DNA from: Nocardia carnea | GTDB taxonomy: Bacteria > Actinomycetota > Actinomycetes > Mycobacteriales > Mycobacteriaceae | Direction of reading: 5' to 3' | Assembly: GCF_029869215.1 (NCBI RefSeq) | Contig: NZ_JARWPM010000258.1 | Coordinates: 1-40,793, forward strand | Length of the DNA: 40,793 nt | In this document: positions 26,722-34,729 of the stretch, in pieces | Numbering within the stretch: position 1 is the stretch's first letter | Layout of the letters: every line of letters starts with the position of its first letter | Translations under genes and position numbers: made by a program | The notes under the pieces: model-generated | What the model was told of the DNA's origin: nothing | The model's database searches: none | Seen by the model: the letters and a program-made list of their open reading frames with translations, nothing else

Positions 26722-27377
26722 CAGGACTGTGTGCCCTCCTCGGGGATGACGGTGTAGAACGCGAGGGTTGCCTCGGCTGCCGGGCGGGCGAGAGCCGGAT
26801 CGTCGCCGTCGGCGATCGCCGCTTCCGCCCAGCCGGTGGCCGCGGCGCGCACGAACATCATGCCTTCCGGGGTGGTCGGGAATTCCAGGGCGGCCGCCGG
26901 GTCGACCGCCGCGCCGCTGTCCAGGTGCAGGCCCAAGCCCATGAGCCCGAGATCCCAGCCGACCCCCACCGCGCCCGGACCGAATTGCTTCCACATATCC
27001 GGGTCCACCGGTGCCTCGTGCACCAATTCCAGGGTGGTGCCCTCGGCCGCCGGATCGAGCCGGACTTCGAGCCAGGAAATCATCGGGCCCATTTCCCAGG
27101 TGACGGCGAATCGTTTCGGCGGTTCGCATTCCTCGACGACACCGCCCGCATTTCCTTCGAGCTGATACCGGCCGCCGACGGACAGTTCCCCGCTGATCGG
27201 CAGGAACCAGCGCGGTATCCGCCCGGCATCGGTGAGCGCGTTCCACAGATCATCCGGATCGGTGGCGTAGGTGCGCTCGGCAATAGCGATCTTGGTCGGC
27301 ATCCCCTGGCGTTCGCCGGTGCGAACCTGCCGCGACACCAGTCCCGCGAGGGCGGTGGGATCACTGGGCAAAGTCAT
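26721..27377 (-). CDS. SRPBCC domain-containing protein (AHSA1-like)
   Basis: A 218-residue protein whose residues 26-165 form the AHSA1/START-like fold: IAERTYATDPDDLWNALTDAG, then RIPRWFLPISGELSVGGRYQLEGN. The C-terminal part, EAAIADGDDPALARPAAEATLAFYTVIPEE, is typical of actinobacterial partners of ArsR regulators. The ligand is unknown. ATG 27377 is set by AGGAGG six bases upstream. It is the first gene of a coupled SRPBCC-arsR operon whose operator lies in the promoter. Confidence 0.9.
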   Translation of the reverse strand: MTLPSDPTALAGLVSRQVRTGERQGMPTKIAIAERTYATDPDDLWNALTDAGRIPRWFLPISGELSVGGRYQLEGNAGGVVEECEPPKRFAVTWEMGPMISWLEVRLDPAAEGTTLELVHEAPVDPDMWKQFGPGAVGVGWDLGLMGLGLHLDSGAAVDPAAALEFPTTPEGMMFVRAAATGWAEAAIADGDDPALARPAAEATLAFYTVIPEEGTQS

Positions 27378-27391
27378 GTCTACCTCCTATG

Positions 27392-27407
27392 ATAAGTGTA
27401 AACTTAT
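27392..27407. promoter_or_regulatory. operator of the SRPBCC-arsR operon
   Basis: ATAAGT-GTAA-ACTTAT is a perfect 6-base inverted repeat in an AT-rich island just upstream of the Shine-Dalgarno sequence. The form and position suit an ArsR autorepressor. Confidence 0.7.
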
Positions 27408-27605
27408 ATTAGACCGGCCGGAGCGCGTGCGCTACCGGGCCGATCGGATCAGGCTGCCGCGGCTTCCATTGCCCATCGCGCGGCCGCGACCGCTTTTCGG
27501 TTCCGTAACCGAATACCGCCGACCGGTGCGAGTGCGGGGTTGTGGTTCTACTATCGGCCGAGGGCCGGAGGTGCATCCGGTCGCGGCGAAAGGCGCGTCC
27601 CACAG

Positions 27606-28871
27606 ATGACAGATCACGAATCCGGGATCGGGCGGAAGATTGCGTATTACCGCGCCCGCAAAGGATTGTCCCAACGTGATTTCGCACCGTTGATCAAACG
27701 TTCCGAGGCGTGGGTATCGCAGGTCGAACGCGGGGTCCGTCCGGTGAAGGCACTCGATGTGCTGGAGCGGATCGCGGAGGTTCTCGAAATTCCGGTCGCC
27801 GAGCTGGCGCCGAGCGCGCCCGCGGCGCAGGCCGAACCGATCCCCGCCGACGCGCGTGCCCTGCGCCTGCTGCTGGCCACCGACCACGCCCTGACCGCTG
27901 CCGTGACCGATACGCGTCCCGAACCGGACCTGGACCGGCTTGCCGAACAGGCCGAGTCCGCGTGGACCTGTACCCGGCAGGCCCGCTACGCCGATCTGCA
28001 TGCCCTGCTGCGCGCGGTGCTGCCCGAACTGGCCTGGGCCGCCGCGGGTTCCGCGCGGGCCGCCGCGCTACTGGCCGATATCTATCAGGTGTGGTCGGTC
28101 GCCCTGGCGGAGCTCGACCAATTCGATGCCGCCTGGGCGGCCGGCGAGCGCGCCGCGGGCGCGGCGCAGCGCTGTGCCGACCCGGTTCTTCTGTCGGCGT
28201 GTGTGTTCCGGCGGACGATCGTTTTCCAGCGCGCGCAACAACTCGATCTCGCCCGGCAGGCCGCCGACAGCGCGCGGGCGGCACTGGAGGCGCTACTGGA
28301 TCAGCCCGAACCGCGGGCCTTGATCGTCTACGGCGCGCTGACCCTGCAGTCGGCGATCATCGCCGCGCGTACCGAAGACGCCGAACGGGCACTGGAGATG
28401 CTCGGGCGGGCCCGTAAAGCGGCGAGCGCACTCGGCGCGGATCGCGAGGAATATCGCGTCGAGTTCGGGCCGCGCGCCGTAGTACTGCACGAGGTCGCCG
28501 TCGCGGTCGAACTCGGGGACGCCGGGACCGCGATCCGGCTGGCGGCCAAGGTCGACCCGGTGAGCCTCACGGATTTCCATCGTGCCCGGCTGCTCGTGGA
28601 TACCGCCCGCGCCTGGGCGCAGCGCCGCAACCCCTCCCGTGCGCTGGCCCTCCTGCTCGAGGCCGAAACCCTTGCGCCGGAATACCTGTACCGGCAGCGG
28701 GTGGTGCGTTCGACCACCGCGGACCTCCTCAGTATCGACCAGGGCACGTTCGGTCTCGAAGAATTCGCGCAGCGCATCGGGGTCGAGTTGCCCTATATGC
28801 CGCTACCCGCCGGCCGGCCGGGGGCGCCGCGCGGCGGATTGCGTGCCGCGCGCGGTCCGCGGACCCGCTGA
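27606..28871 (+). CDS. XRE-family regulator with TPR-like C-terminal domain
   Basis: A 421-residue protein: a Cro/CI helix-turn-helix at about residues 8-65 (IAYYRARKGLSQRDFAPLI then SEAWVSQVERGVRP), followed by an alpha-helical repeat region of Ala- and Leu-rich TPR-like helices to about residue 380. Many nocardial and streptomycete regulators have this layout, which resembles peptide- or signal-binding TPR regulators. No ligand can be assigned. ATG 27606 fits the family start; an upstream GTG at 27540 adds 22 poor residues. It is convergent with the patatin gene. The Pro- and Arg-rich tail (about 25 residues) looks disordered. Confidence 0.85.
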   Translation: MTDHESGIGRKIAYYRARKGLSQRDFAPLIKRSEAWVSQVERGVRPVKALDVLERIAEVLEIPVAELAPSAPAAQAEPIPADARALRLLLATDHALTAAVTDTRPEPDLDRLAEQAESAWTCTRQARYADLHALLRAVLPELAWAAAGSARAAALLADIYQVWSVALAELDQFDAAWAAGERAAGAAQRCADPVLLSACVFRRTIVFQRAQQLDLARQAADSARAALEALLDQPEPRALIVYGALTLQSAIIAARTEDAERALEMLGRARKAASALGADREEYRVEFGPRAVVLHEVAVAVELGDAGTAIRLAAKVDPVSLTDFHRARLLVDTARAWAQRRNPSRALALLLEAETLAPEYLYRQRVVRSTTADLLSIDQGTFGLEEFAQRIGVELPYMPLPAGRPGAPRGGLRAARGPRTR

Positions 28872-28890
28872 GGCCGGTGGGGCGAACCGG

Positions 28891-29733
28891 TTATCCCGCC
28901 GGCCAGAACTCCCGCAGTTCACCGGCGGCCGCATCCGCCTGCCGCAGACCCGATTCGTAGGAGGGGCCGAGTGCGGCCCCGGCGAAGAGGTCGGGACCGA
29001 AGGCGGCGACGGCGGCTTCGTCCGGGGTGATCGAAACCTGCCGCGCGGCGGACAGTTCGCGGTCCGCCCGGGTGCGGGGATAGACGTGCGCGAGCGGTTC
29101 CAGGATCACCACCGCGTCGTAACCGGCGGCGAGATCGGCGTTGATGGTCGAGCGCACACCGCCGTCGATGTAGTGCCGGCCACCGATTTCGATCGGCGGG
29201 AACACGCCCGGCACCGAGGTGCTGGCGGCCAGCGCCTGCACGAGAGTGGCCGGATCGTCCCGGGTCCAGGCGGTCAGCGCGCCGGAACCGATATCGATGG
29301 AGGTGACCACCAGGTCGTGGTCGGGCCAGTCGGCGAAATCCACCAGGGCACCGATTCGTTCGAGGTGGGTGGCCGGGTCGCCGGTTTTCGCGCCGAGAGC
29401 GAGTTCGCCCACCCGTTGCAGCACCAGTGCGCGGTCCTGGTCGACGGCGCGCAGCAACGCGGCGATCTCCAGGAGCGGGCCGAAATCGTGCGCCGGCGCC
29501 ACGGCCGCGGTGGGACGCGGAGTGAGCAGGGTGGACAGGTCGGACCCGGCCGCGATCGCGGTACCCACCACGGCGCCGGCGGACGTGCCGATGATGCGGT
29601 CGGCGCGGGCCAGGTCGATACCGGCGGTCCGTAAGCCCTGGGCCAGGCCCGCGAGCCAGGCTATTCCGACGGGACCACCACCTCCCAGGACGAGAGCGAT
29701 CGTGGTGTCTCGGTGCGGCACGGCGTCGGGCAT
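28891..29733 (-). CDS. patatin-like phospholipase family protein
   Basis: A 280-residue lipid acyl hydrolase with a Ser-Asp dyad. The oxyanion loop is LVLGGGGPVG (15-23), the nucleophile Ser51 lies in IIGTSAG and the acid Asp190 in IDGG. All three patatin blocks are intact. There is no signal peptide, so it is probably cytosolic or membrane-associated. The substrate is inferred from the family only. The gene is divergent from the VOC gene, with a CRP-like box in the shared region, and convergent with the XRE/TPR regulator. Confidence 0.92.
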   Translation of the reverse strand: MPDAVPHRDTTIALVLGGGGPVGIAWLAGLAQGLRTAGIDLARADRIIGTSAGAVVGTAIAAGSDLSTLLTPRPTAAVAPAHDFGPLLEIAALLRAVDQDRALVLQRVGELALGAKTGDPATHLERIGALVDFADWPDHDLVVTSIDIGSGALTAWTRDDPATLVQALAASTSVPGVFPPIEIGGRHYIDGGVRSTINADLAAGYDAVVILEPLAHVYPRTRADRELSAARQVSITPDEAAVAAFGPDLFAGAALGPSYESGLRQADAAAGELREFWPAG

Positions 29734-29821
29734 GGCAGCAGGCTAGCCAACAGGCGGCTGGGGCGCTCGGTTTGTCGCTTCGGCCGGGGTCGTGGGCAGG
29801 GGCCGCACCCGCCGCCGAAAA

Positions 29822-29837
29822 TGTGAAGCAGATCACG
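29822..29837. promoter_or_regulatory. CRP/GlxR-like box
   Basis: TGTGA-AGCAGA-TCACG matches the actinobacterial cAMP-receptor consensus TGTGA-N6-TCACA at nine of ten positions. It lies between the divergent patatin and VOC genes, about 65 bases before the chosen VOC start. Confidence 0.55.
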
Positions 29838-29901
29838 GTGCGCTACGCCGGTGAAACTACGTATGGTGTACGAAGTTGTTGGAGCCGATCGTGGAGGCCT
29901 G

Positions 29902-30294
29902 TTGCGTACTACCGAATCCGCCATCTCGCTGAATGTCGCCGACCCCGCTGCCTCGGCCGATTTCGTATCCACCCACTTCGGTTTCACCGAGCAGATGTCG
30001 GCCGAAGGTTTCGTATCCCTCGCGCACCCCGATGCCGGGATGAACCTCATCTACCTGCGCACCGGGTTGCCCACCTTCAAGCCCGCGCGGATCGCCGGTG
30101 CGGCCGGTACGGGTTTGCTGGTCGTCTTCGTGGTGACCGATATCGATGCCGAATACGCGCGTCTGCAAGCGGCCGGCGCGCCGATCGTCACGCCGATCGA
30201 GACCGAGGAATGGGGCGAACGTTACTTCCAGACAACCGATCCCAACGGCATCGTCTATCAACTCGTGCAGTGGGTCGAGCAGCCGCCGGGGTAA
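29902..30294 (+). CDS. VOC family (glyoxalase/bleomycin resistance-like) protein
   Basis: A 130-residue single-domain vicinal oxygen chelate protein: AISLNVADPAASADFVSTHFGF in the first beta-alpha-beta module, then LLVVFVVTDIDAEYARLQAAG and WGERYFQTTDPNGIVYQLVQW in the second. Possible metal ligands are in the second module (Glu/Gln/His positions), but the first His is missing, so catalytic status is uncertain. TTG 29902 is chosen because GGAGG (29893-29897) precedes it; GTG 29851 or ATG 29863 would add up to 17 residues. Divergent from patatin. Confidence 0.85.
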   Translation: MRTTESAISLNVADPAASADFVSTHFGFTEQMSAEGFVSLAHPDAGMNLIYLRTGLPTFKPARIAGAAGTGLLVVFVVTDIDAEYARLQAAGAPIVTPIETEEWGERYFQTTDPNGIVYQLVQWVEQPPG

Positions 30295-30441
30295 CCGCCG
30301 CTGCCGGATGCGCGCGCCGAAATCCGATTCACCTGAGCCGCAGACCATATGGATGGTACGAAAGGAGCCGGTGGGTGATGATCGACTCCGGGGGTGAACA
30401 GTGGCAGCGGGCGCAACGACACACGGCAGAGGTAGAGCACG

Positions 30442-31314
30442 ATGCTGGTGAAGGTCGACGATCGGGCGGAACTGTCCGCCACCGAGCGGGAATTCGTGGA
30501 ATGCCTGCGGCAGCTGCCCTCGACCGGGCTGGCTATCGTGGACCTGCGCATAGCCACCCAGCGCGGGACCCGGCGGATCGGCGCGGTGATCTGGACGCCG
30601 CAGGGCGTACTCGTCACCGAGGTCATCGGCTTCCGCAGTATGCAGAGCGGAATCCTGACGGTTTCCCTGGAGCGGCCCTGGCGGGTCGGCGACGCCGTCG
30701 CCGATCTGGAACTGGACCTGGGCGCCGATCCGGTGCGCCGGCTGGAAAGCGCGGTACGGGAGGTGCAGCTCACCTTCGAACGCGCCTCCTACGACCCCGG
30801 CCAGTTGTGCGGTGCGGTCGCGCTGATCCCGCGGCGGGGCGCGGTGCTGCGCCCCGCGCGCGAAACCCTGCGACCCGGCCTGGATGTGGTGGTGGGTAAT
30901 ACCGCCGAGCCCACCGAACTGCGTATCTTCCTGGAGAATTTCGCGCCGGGCCCGCCGCGCTGGACGCTGGGACGGGTCTGTGCCGCAACCCGCGCACTCA
31001 CCGGCTGGGCGCCCGAACGGAGCGAGCTGATCGCCGCCGGGTTCGAGGACAAACTGCCGGAACCACCGAAGCGGCCGCGGGTATGGCAGGCCATGCGTCG
31101 CCCGGACACCCGGCGCACCCACGATGTCATCGGCTGGGCGGTGCTGTCGGTCGCGGTGCTCGGCATGCTCATGGTGCTGGCCGCGATCGCCGGTTCGCTG
31201 CTGTCCGACGGCCCCGCTGCCGAGCCGGCCGCGCCGACCAGCAGTATCGAGCCGACCGTCGCCCCGACCTCCGCCGGTGCCGTGGAGTGCTGGCCGCTGC
31301 AATCCGGCTGCTGA
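30442..31314 (+). CDS. membrane protein with a degenerate NERD-like domain
   Basis: A 290-residue protein. The first 200 residues are soluble and include RRIGAVIWTPQGVLVTEVIGF, which resembles the NERD nuclease-related core (acid, then hydrophobic, GVFVIEVKG). Here Gly and Ile replace the expected Asp and Lys, so nuclease activity is doubtful. WTLGRVCAATRALTGWAPER follows. One hydrophobic segment (about 229-253) anchors the protein. A short Pro-, Ala-, Ser-rich tail ends in CWPLQSGC with two Cys. Topology is probably N-in with the tail outside. ATG 30442 follows GAGG. The function is unknown. Confidence 0.6.
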   Translation: MLVKVDDRAELSATEREFVECLRQLPSTGLAIVDLRIATQRGTRRIGAVIWTPQGVLVTEVIGFRSMQSGILTVSLERPWRVGDAVADLELDLGADPVRRLESAVREVQLTFERASYDPGQLCGAVALIPRRGAVLRPARETLRPGLDVVVGNTAEPTELRIFLENFAPGPPRWTLGRVCAATRALTGWAPERSELIAAGFEDKLPEPPKRPRVWQAMRRPDTRRTHDVIGWAVLSVAVLGMLMVLAAIAGSLLSDGPAAEPAAPTSSIEPTVAPTSAGAVECWPLQSGC

Positions 31315-31473
31315 TTCCGGGGCCCGGGGTCGCGTGCGACGGGGTCTGTGGCGAGTGCGCAGGCTACGGTTGCGTAGCCGCCGCGCGGTCCGGCAGGCTG
31401 CGTTCGTACGATGTCCAAAAGCCTGTTACCAGCGGTCGGACCGGCCGCCGGGGAATCGACCAGGAGGGCGGCC

Positions 31474-33300
31474 GTGGGCCACTATCGGGCGAATCTGCGT
31501 GATATCGAATTCAACCTGTTCGAGGTGTTCGAACTCGGCAAAATTCTGGACACCGGCGCCTACGGCGATCTCGATACCGATACCGCGCGCGAGATCCTGG
31601 CCGAGGTGAAACGGCTGGCGGAGGGCCCGGTCGCGGAATCCTTTGCCGCGGCCGACCGGGAGCCGGTGGAATTCCGGCCGGAAACGCATTCGATCGCCGT
31701 CGGTGAACCGCTCACCCGATCGATCATGGCCATCCGTGAGGCGGGCTGGAACCGGCTCGGTAAACCCGAGGAAATGGGCGGTATGCCCGCGCCCGCCGCG
31801 CTCATCTGGGCGGTGAGCGAGATGATCATCAGTGCCAACCCGGCGGCGGTGTTCTTCGATATGGGTGCGGCGATGGCGCAGGTGCTGTACGGGATCGGTA
31901 ACGAGCAGCAGAAGCACTGGGCGGCGGCGGGCTTCGAACGGCACTGGCAGGGCACCATGGTGCTCACCGAGCCGGACGCGGGCTCCGATGTCGGTGCCGG
32001 CCGGGCCAAGGCGATCGAACAGCCCGACGGAACCTGGCATATCGAGGGTGTGAAGCGGTTCATCTCCGGCGCCGATGTGGGCGAAACCGCCGAGAATGTC
32101 TTCCATCTCGTCCTCGCCCGGCCCGAGGGCGCGGGGCCCGGCACCAAGGGGCTGTCGCTGTTCTACGTGCCGAAATACCTCTTCGATCCGCAAACGTTGG
32201 AACTCGGCGAGCGCAACGGCGTGTACGTCACCAATGTCGAGCACAAGATGGGCCTCAAATCCTCGCCGACCTGTGAACTCACCTTCGGCGGCGACAAGCC
32301 CGCGATCGGCTGGCTGGTCGGTGATACCCACAACGGGATCGCCCAGATGTTCAAGGTGATCGAGAACGCGCGGATGACGGTGGGCGTAAAGTCCAGTGGC
32401 ACTCTGTCCACCGGCTACCTCAACGCGCTCGAATACGCGAAACAGCGCGTGCAGGGTGCCGACCTGACCCAGATGTCGGACAAGGCAGCGCCGCGGGTCA
32501 CCATCACCCACCATCCCGATGTGCGCCGCAGCCTGGCCACCCAGAAGGCCTACGCCGAAGGGCTGCGCGCGGTGTACCTGTACACCGCCGTGCACCAGGA
32601 TGCCGACGTCGCGGAACTGGTGACGGGTGCGGACGCCGAGACCGCACACCGGATGGACGATTTCCTGCTGCCGATCGTGAAGGGTGTGGGTTCCGAACGG
32701 GCCTACCAGTACCTGACCGAATCGCTGCAGACCCTGGGCGGCTCCGGATATCTGCAGGACTACCCGATCGAGCAGTACATCCGCGACGCCAAGATCGACT
32801 CCCTGTACGAGGGCACCACCGCCATCCAGGCCCAGGACTTCTTCTTCCGCAAGATCCTCCGGGACGAGGGGGTCGCGGCGGGGCGGCTCTTCACCGAGAT
32901 CAGCGAATTCCTCGATGCCCCCAGCGGCCGGCTGGAAGCCGAACGGGCGTTGCTGCGGACCGCCCTCGGTGATGTGCAGGGTATGGCGGCGGCGCTCACC
33001 GGGTACGCGATGGCGGCCCAGTCCGAGCCGCGGGAGTTGTACAAGGTGGGCCTGGGGTCGGTGCGCTTCCTGCTCGCCGTCGGTGATCTGCTGATCGGCT
33101 GGCTGCTGCTGCGGCAGGCGGAAGTGGCCGCTGCCGCGCTGGCCGGTGACGCGGCGGACCGTGATCGGCCGTTCTATACGGGCAAGGTCGGGGTGGCGAG
33201 TTTCTTCGCGAAGAACGTCCTGCCCACCCTGGCGTCGACCAGAGCCGTTATCGAATCGCTCGATACCGACATCATGTCGCTGCCGGAGGAGGCTTTCTGA
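31474..33300 (+). CDS. acyl-CoA dehydrogenase, FadE5-like
   Basis: A 608-residue flavoenzyme that introduces a trans-2 double bond into acyl-CoA. The whole protein reads like M. tuberculosis FadE5 (Rv0244c): [21 protein letters not shown] at the start, [19 protein letters not shown] in the FAD site, [22 protein letters not shown], and catalytic-region [23 protein letters not shown]-terminal extension of about 130 residues beyond the core is normal for this type. GTG 31474 is set by AGGAGG six bases upstream; a longer frame to 31411 is unlikely. Beta-oxidation context fits the distant RamB. Confidence 0.93.
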   Translation: MGHYRANLRDIEFNLFEVFELGKILDTGAYGDLDTDTAREILAEVKRLAEGPVAESFAAADREPVEFRPETHSIAVGEPLTRSIMAIREAGWNRLGKPEEMGGMPAPAALIWAVSEMIISANPAAVFFDMGAAMAQVLYGIGNEQQKHWAAAGFERHWQGTMVLTEPDAGSDVGAGRAKAIEQPDGTWHIEGVKRFISGADVGETAENVFHLVLARPEGAGPGTKGLSLFYVPKYLFDPQTLELGERNGVYVTNVEHKMGLKSSPTCELTFGGDKPAIGWLVGDTHNGIAQMFKVIENARMTVGVKSSGTLSTGYLNALEYAKQRVQGADLTQMSDKAAPRVTITHHPDVRRSLATQKAYAEGLRAVYLYTAVHQDADVAELVTGADAETAHRMDDFLLPIVKGVGSERAYQYLTESLQTLGGSGYLQDYPIEQYIRDAKIDSLYEGTTAIQAQDFFFRKILRDEGVAAGRLFTEISEFLDAPSGRLEAERALLRTALGDVQGMAAALTGYAMAAQSEPRELYKVGLGSVRFLLAVGDLLIGWLLLRQAEVAAAALAGDAADRDRPFYTGKVGVASFFAKNVLPTLASTRAVIESLDTDIMSLPEEAF

Positions 33301-33329
33301 CGCCGGTGCGGGCGGTGACACCCACCCAG

Positions 33330-33353
33330 GTAACTTATGTTTCCATAAGTAAC
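33330..33353. promoter_or_regulatory. operator before the Bcr/CflA exporter
   Basis: GTAACTTATG (33330-33339), spacer TTTC, CATAAGTAAC (33344-33353): 10-base arms with one mismatch, of which the inner seven are perfect. This is an AT-rich island in GC-rich DNA, 22 bases before ATG 33376. The form suits HxlR, MarR or TetR repressors, but none is adjacent. Confidence 0.65.
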
Positions 33354-33375
33354 TATCTGGAGGAGGTGTGCCGCT

Positions 33376-34593
33376 ATGCCGATCCCGGCCCGACCCGGGG
33401 TGTCCGGACTGCTGCTGGTGGTGCTGGCGCTGCTGTCGGCCGCGGCGCCGTTCGCCGTCGACATGTACCTGCCGGCCTTCACCGATCTGGCCGGCGATCT
33501 GGGCACCAACGCGGCGAGTGTGCAGCTCACGCTCACCACGTTCCTGATCGGGCTGGCCGTGGGGCAGTTGTTCATCGGCCCGCTGTCGGACCGCTACGGC
33601 CGGCGTAGACCGCTCGTCCTGGCCACCGCGATCACCGTCGTCGTGACGGTGATCTGCGCGCTGGCCCCGAGTATCTGGTTGCTGATCGCGATGCGATTCG
33701 TCCAGGGACTCTCGGCGTCCGCCGGCCTGGTGATCGGGCGTGCGGTGGGCGCCGACCGGACCGAGGGCCCGGCCACCGCGAAACTGTTCACCCTGTTCTC
33801 CGCGATCGGCGGGATCGCTCCGGTGATCGCGCCGCTGCTCGGCGGCGTTCTGGTGTCCTACGGCTGGCAGGCCGAGTTCTGGGCGCTGAGCGTGATCTTC
33901 GCGCTGATGTTCCTGGGCGCGGTGCTGGTGGTCCCGGAATCGCTGCCGCCGGAGCATCGGCAGGCGGCCGGATTCGCCGGCACGCTGCGCGCGATCGGGC
34001 GGCTGACGGCCGATCGCGGGTACCTCGGGTACATCTTCGCGTTCGCCTTCGGGTTCGCCGCGCTGATGTCGTATATCTCGGCCTCGCCGTTCGTGGTCGA
34101 GAATGTGCTGGGTATGTCGAACCGGATGTACACGCTGGTCTTCGCGGTCAATGCCGCCGGGATGGTGGCCGTGGGGACGGTCAGTTCCCGGCTCGTGGGC
34201 AGGTTCGGGCCTGAGCCGATTCTGCGGACCGGGCAGACCGTCACCCTGGCGGGCGGACTCGTCCTCTTGGCACTGCTGGCGGCCGGCGCTCCCGCGGCGG
34301 CGGTGCTGCCGGTGCTCTTCCTCACCGTGATCTCCGCGCCGATGGTGATGGGAACCGCGAGCGCACTGGCGATCGGCCGGGCCCGGCGCACCGCGGGGAG
34401 CGCCTCGGCGCTGATGGGGGCGCTGCAATTCGCGCTGGGTGCCCTCGTTTCGCCGATCGTCGGGCTCGGCGGTCCGGGTACCGGAATCCCGATGGCCGTA
34501 TCGATCGTGGTGGCCGTCGCCCTCGGTACGCTCGCCCGGCTGATCGCGCGTACGGCCGGCCCGGTTCCCGAACACCGGCTCGCCGACGTGTGA
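33376..34593 (+). CDS. Bcr/CflA family multidrug efflux MFS transporter
   Basis: A 405-residue, 12-helix major facilitator. LSAAAPFAVDMYLPAFTDLAGDLG in helix 1 and the following loop is the Bcr/CflA mark, and GPLSDRYGRRRPLV between helices 2 and 3 is MFS motif A. Proton-driven export of drugs such as bicyclomycin or chloramphenicol is known for the family, but the substrate here is not readable. GGAGGAGG precedes ATG 33376 by about 10 bases. An upstream palindrome implies induction by an unlinked repressor. About 75 bases follow the fadE5-like gene. Confidence 0.92.
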   Translation: MPIPARPGVSGLLLVVLALLSAAAPFAVDMYLPAFTDLAGDLGTNAASVQLTLTTFLIGLAVGQLFIGPLSDRYGRRRPLVLATAITVVVTVICALAPSIWLLIAMRFVQGLSASAGLVIGRAVGADRTEGPATAKLFTLFSAIGGIAPVIAPLLGGVLVSYGWQAEFWALSVIFALMFLGAVLVVPESLPPEHRQAAGFAGTLRAIGRLTADRGYLGYIFAFAFGFAALMSYISASPFVVENVLGMSNRMYTLVFAVNAAGMVAVGTVSSRLVGRFGPEPILRTGQTVTLAGGLVLLALLAAGAPAAAVLPVLFLTVISAPMVMGTASALAIGRARRTAGSASALMGALQFALGALVSPIVGLGGPGTGIPMAVSIVVAVALGTLARLIARTAGPVPEHRLADV

Positions 34594-34729
34594 TCGGGGC
34601 TCCCGGGTGTGGTGAGTCATCACGATCCGGCTACCCGCACCGGCGGTACCAGGGGTTCGGCGGAACACTTCGGCAACGCTGCCGTATCGGTCCCCGATGC
34701 GGTGCGGGGCGCCGTGCACAATGCCAGGT

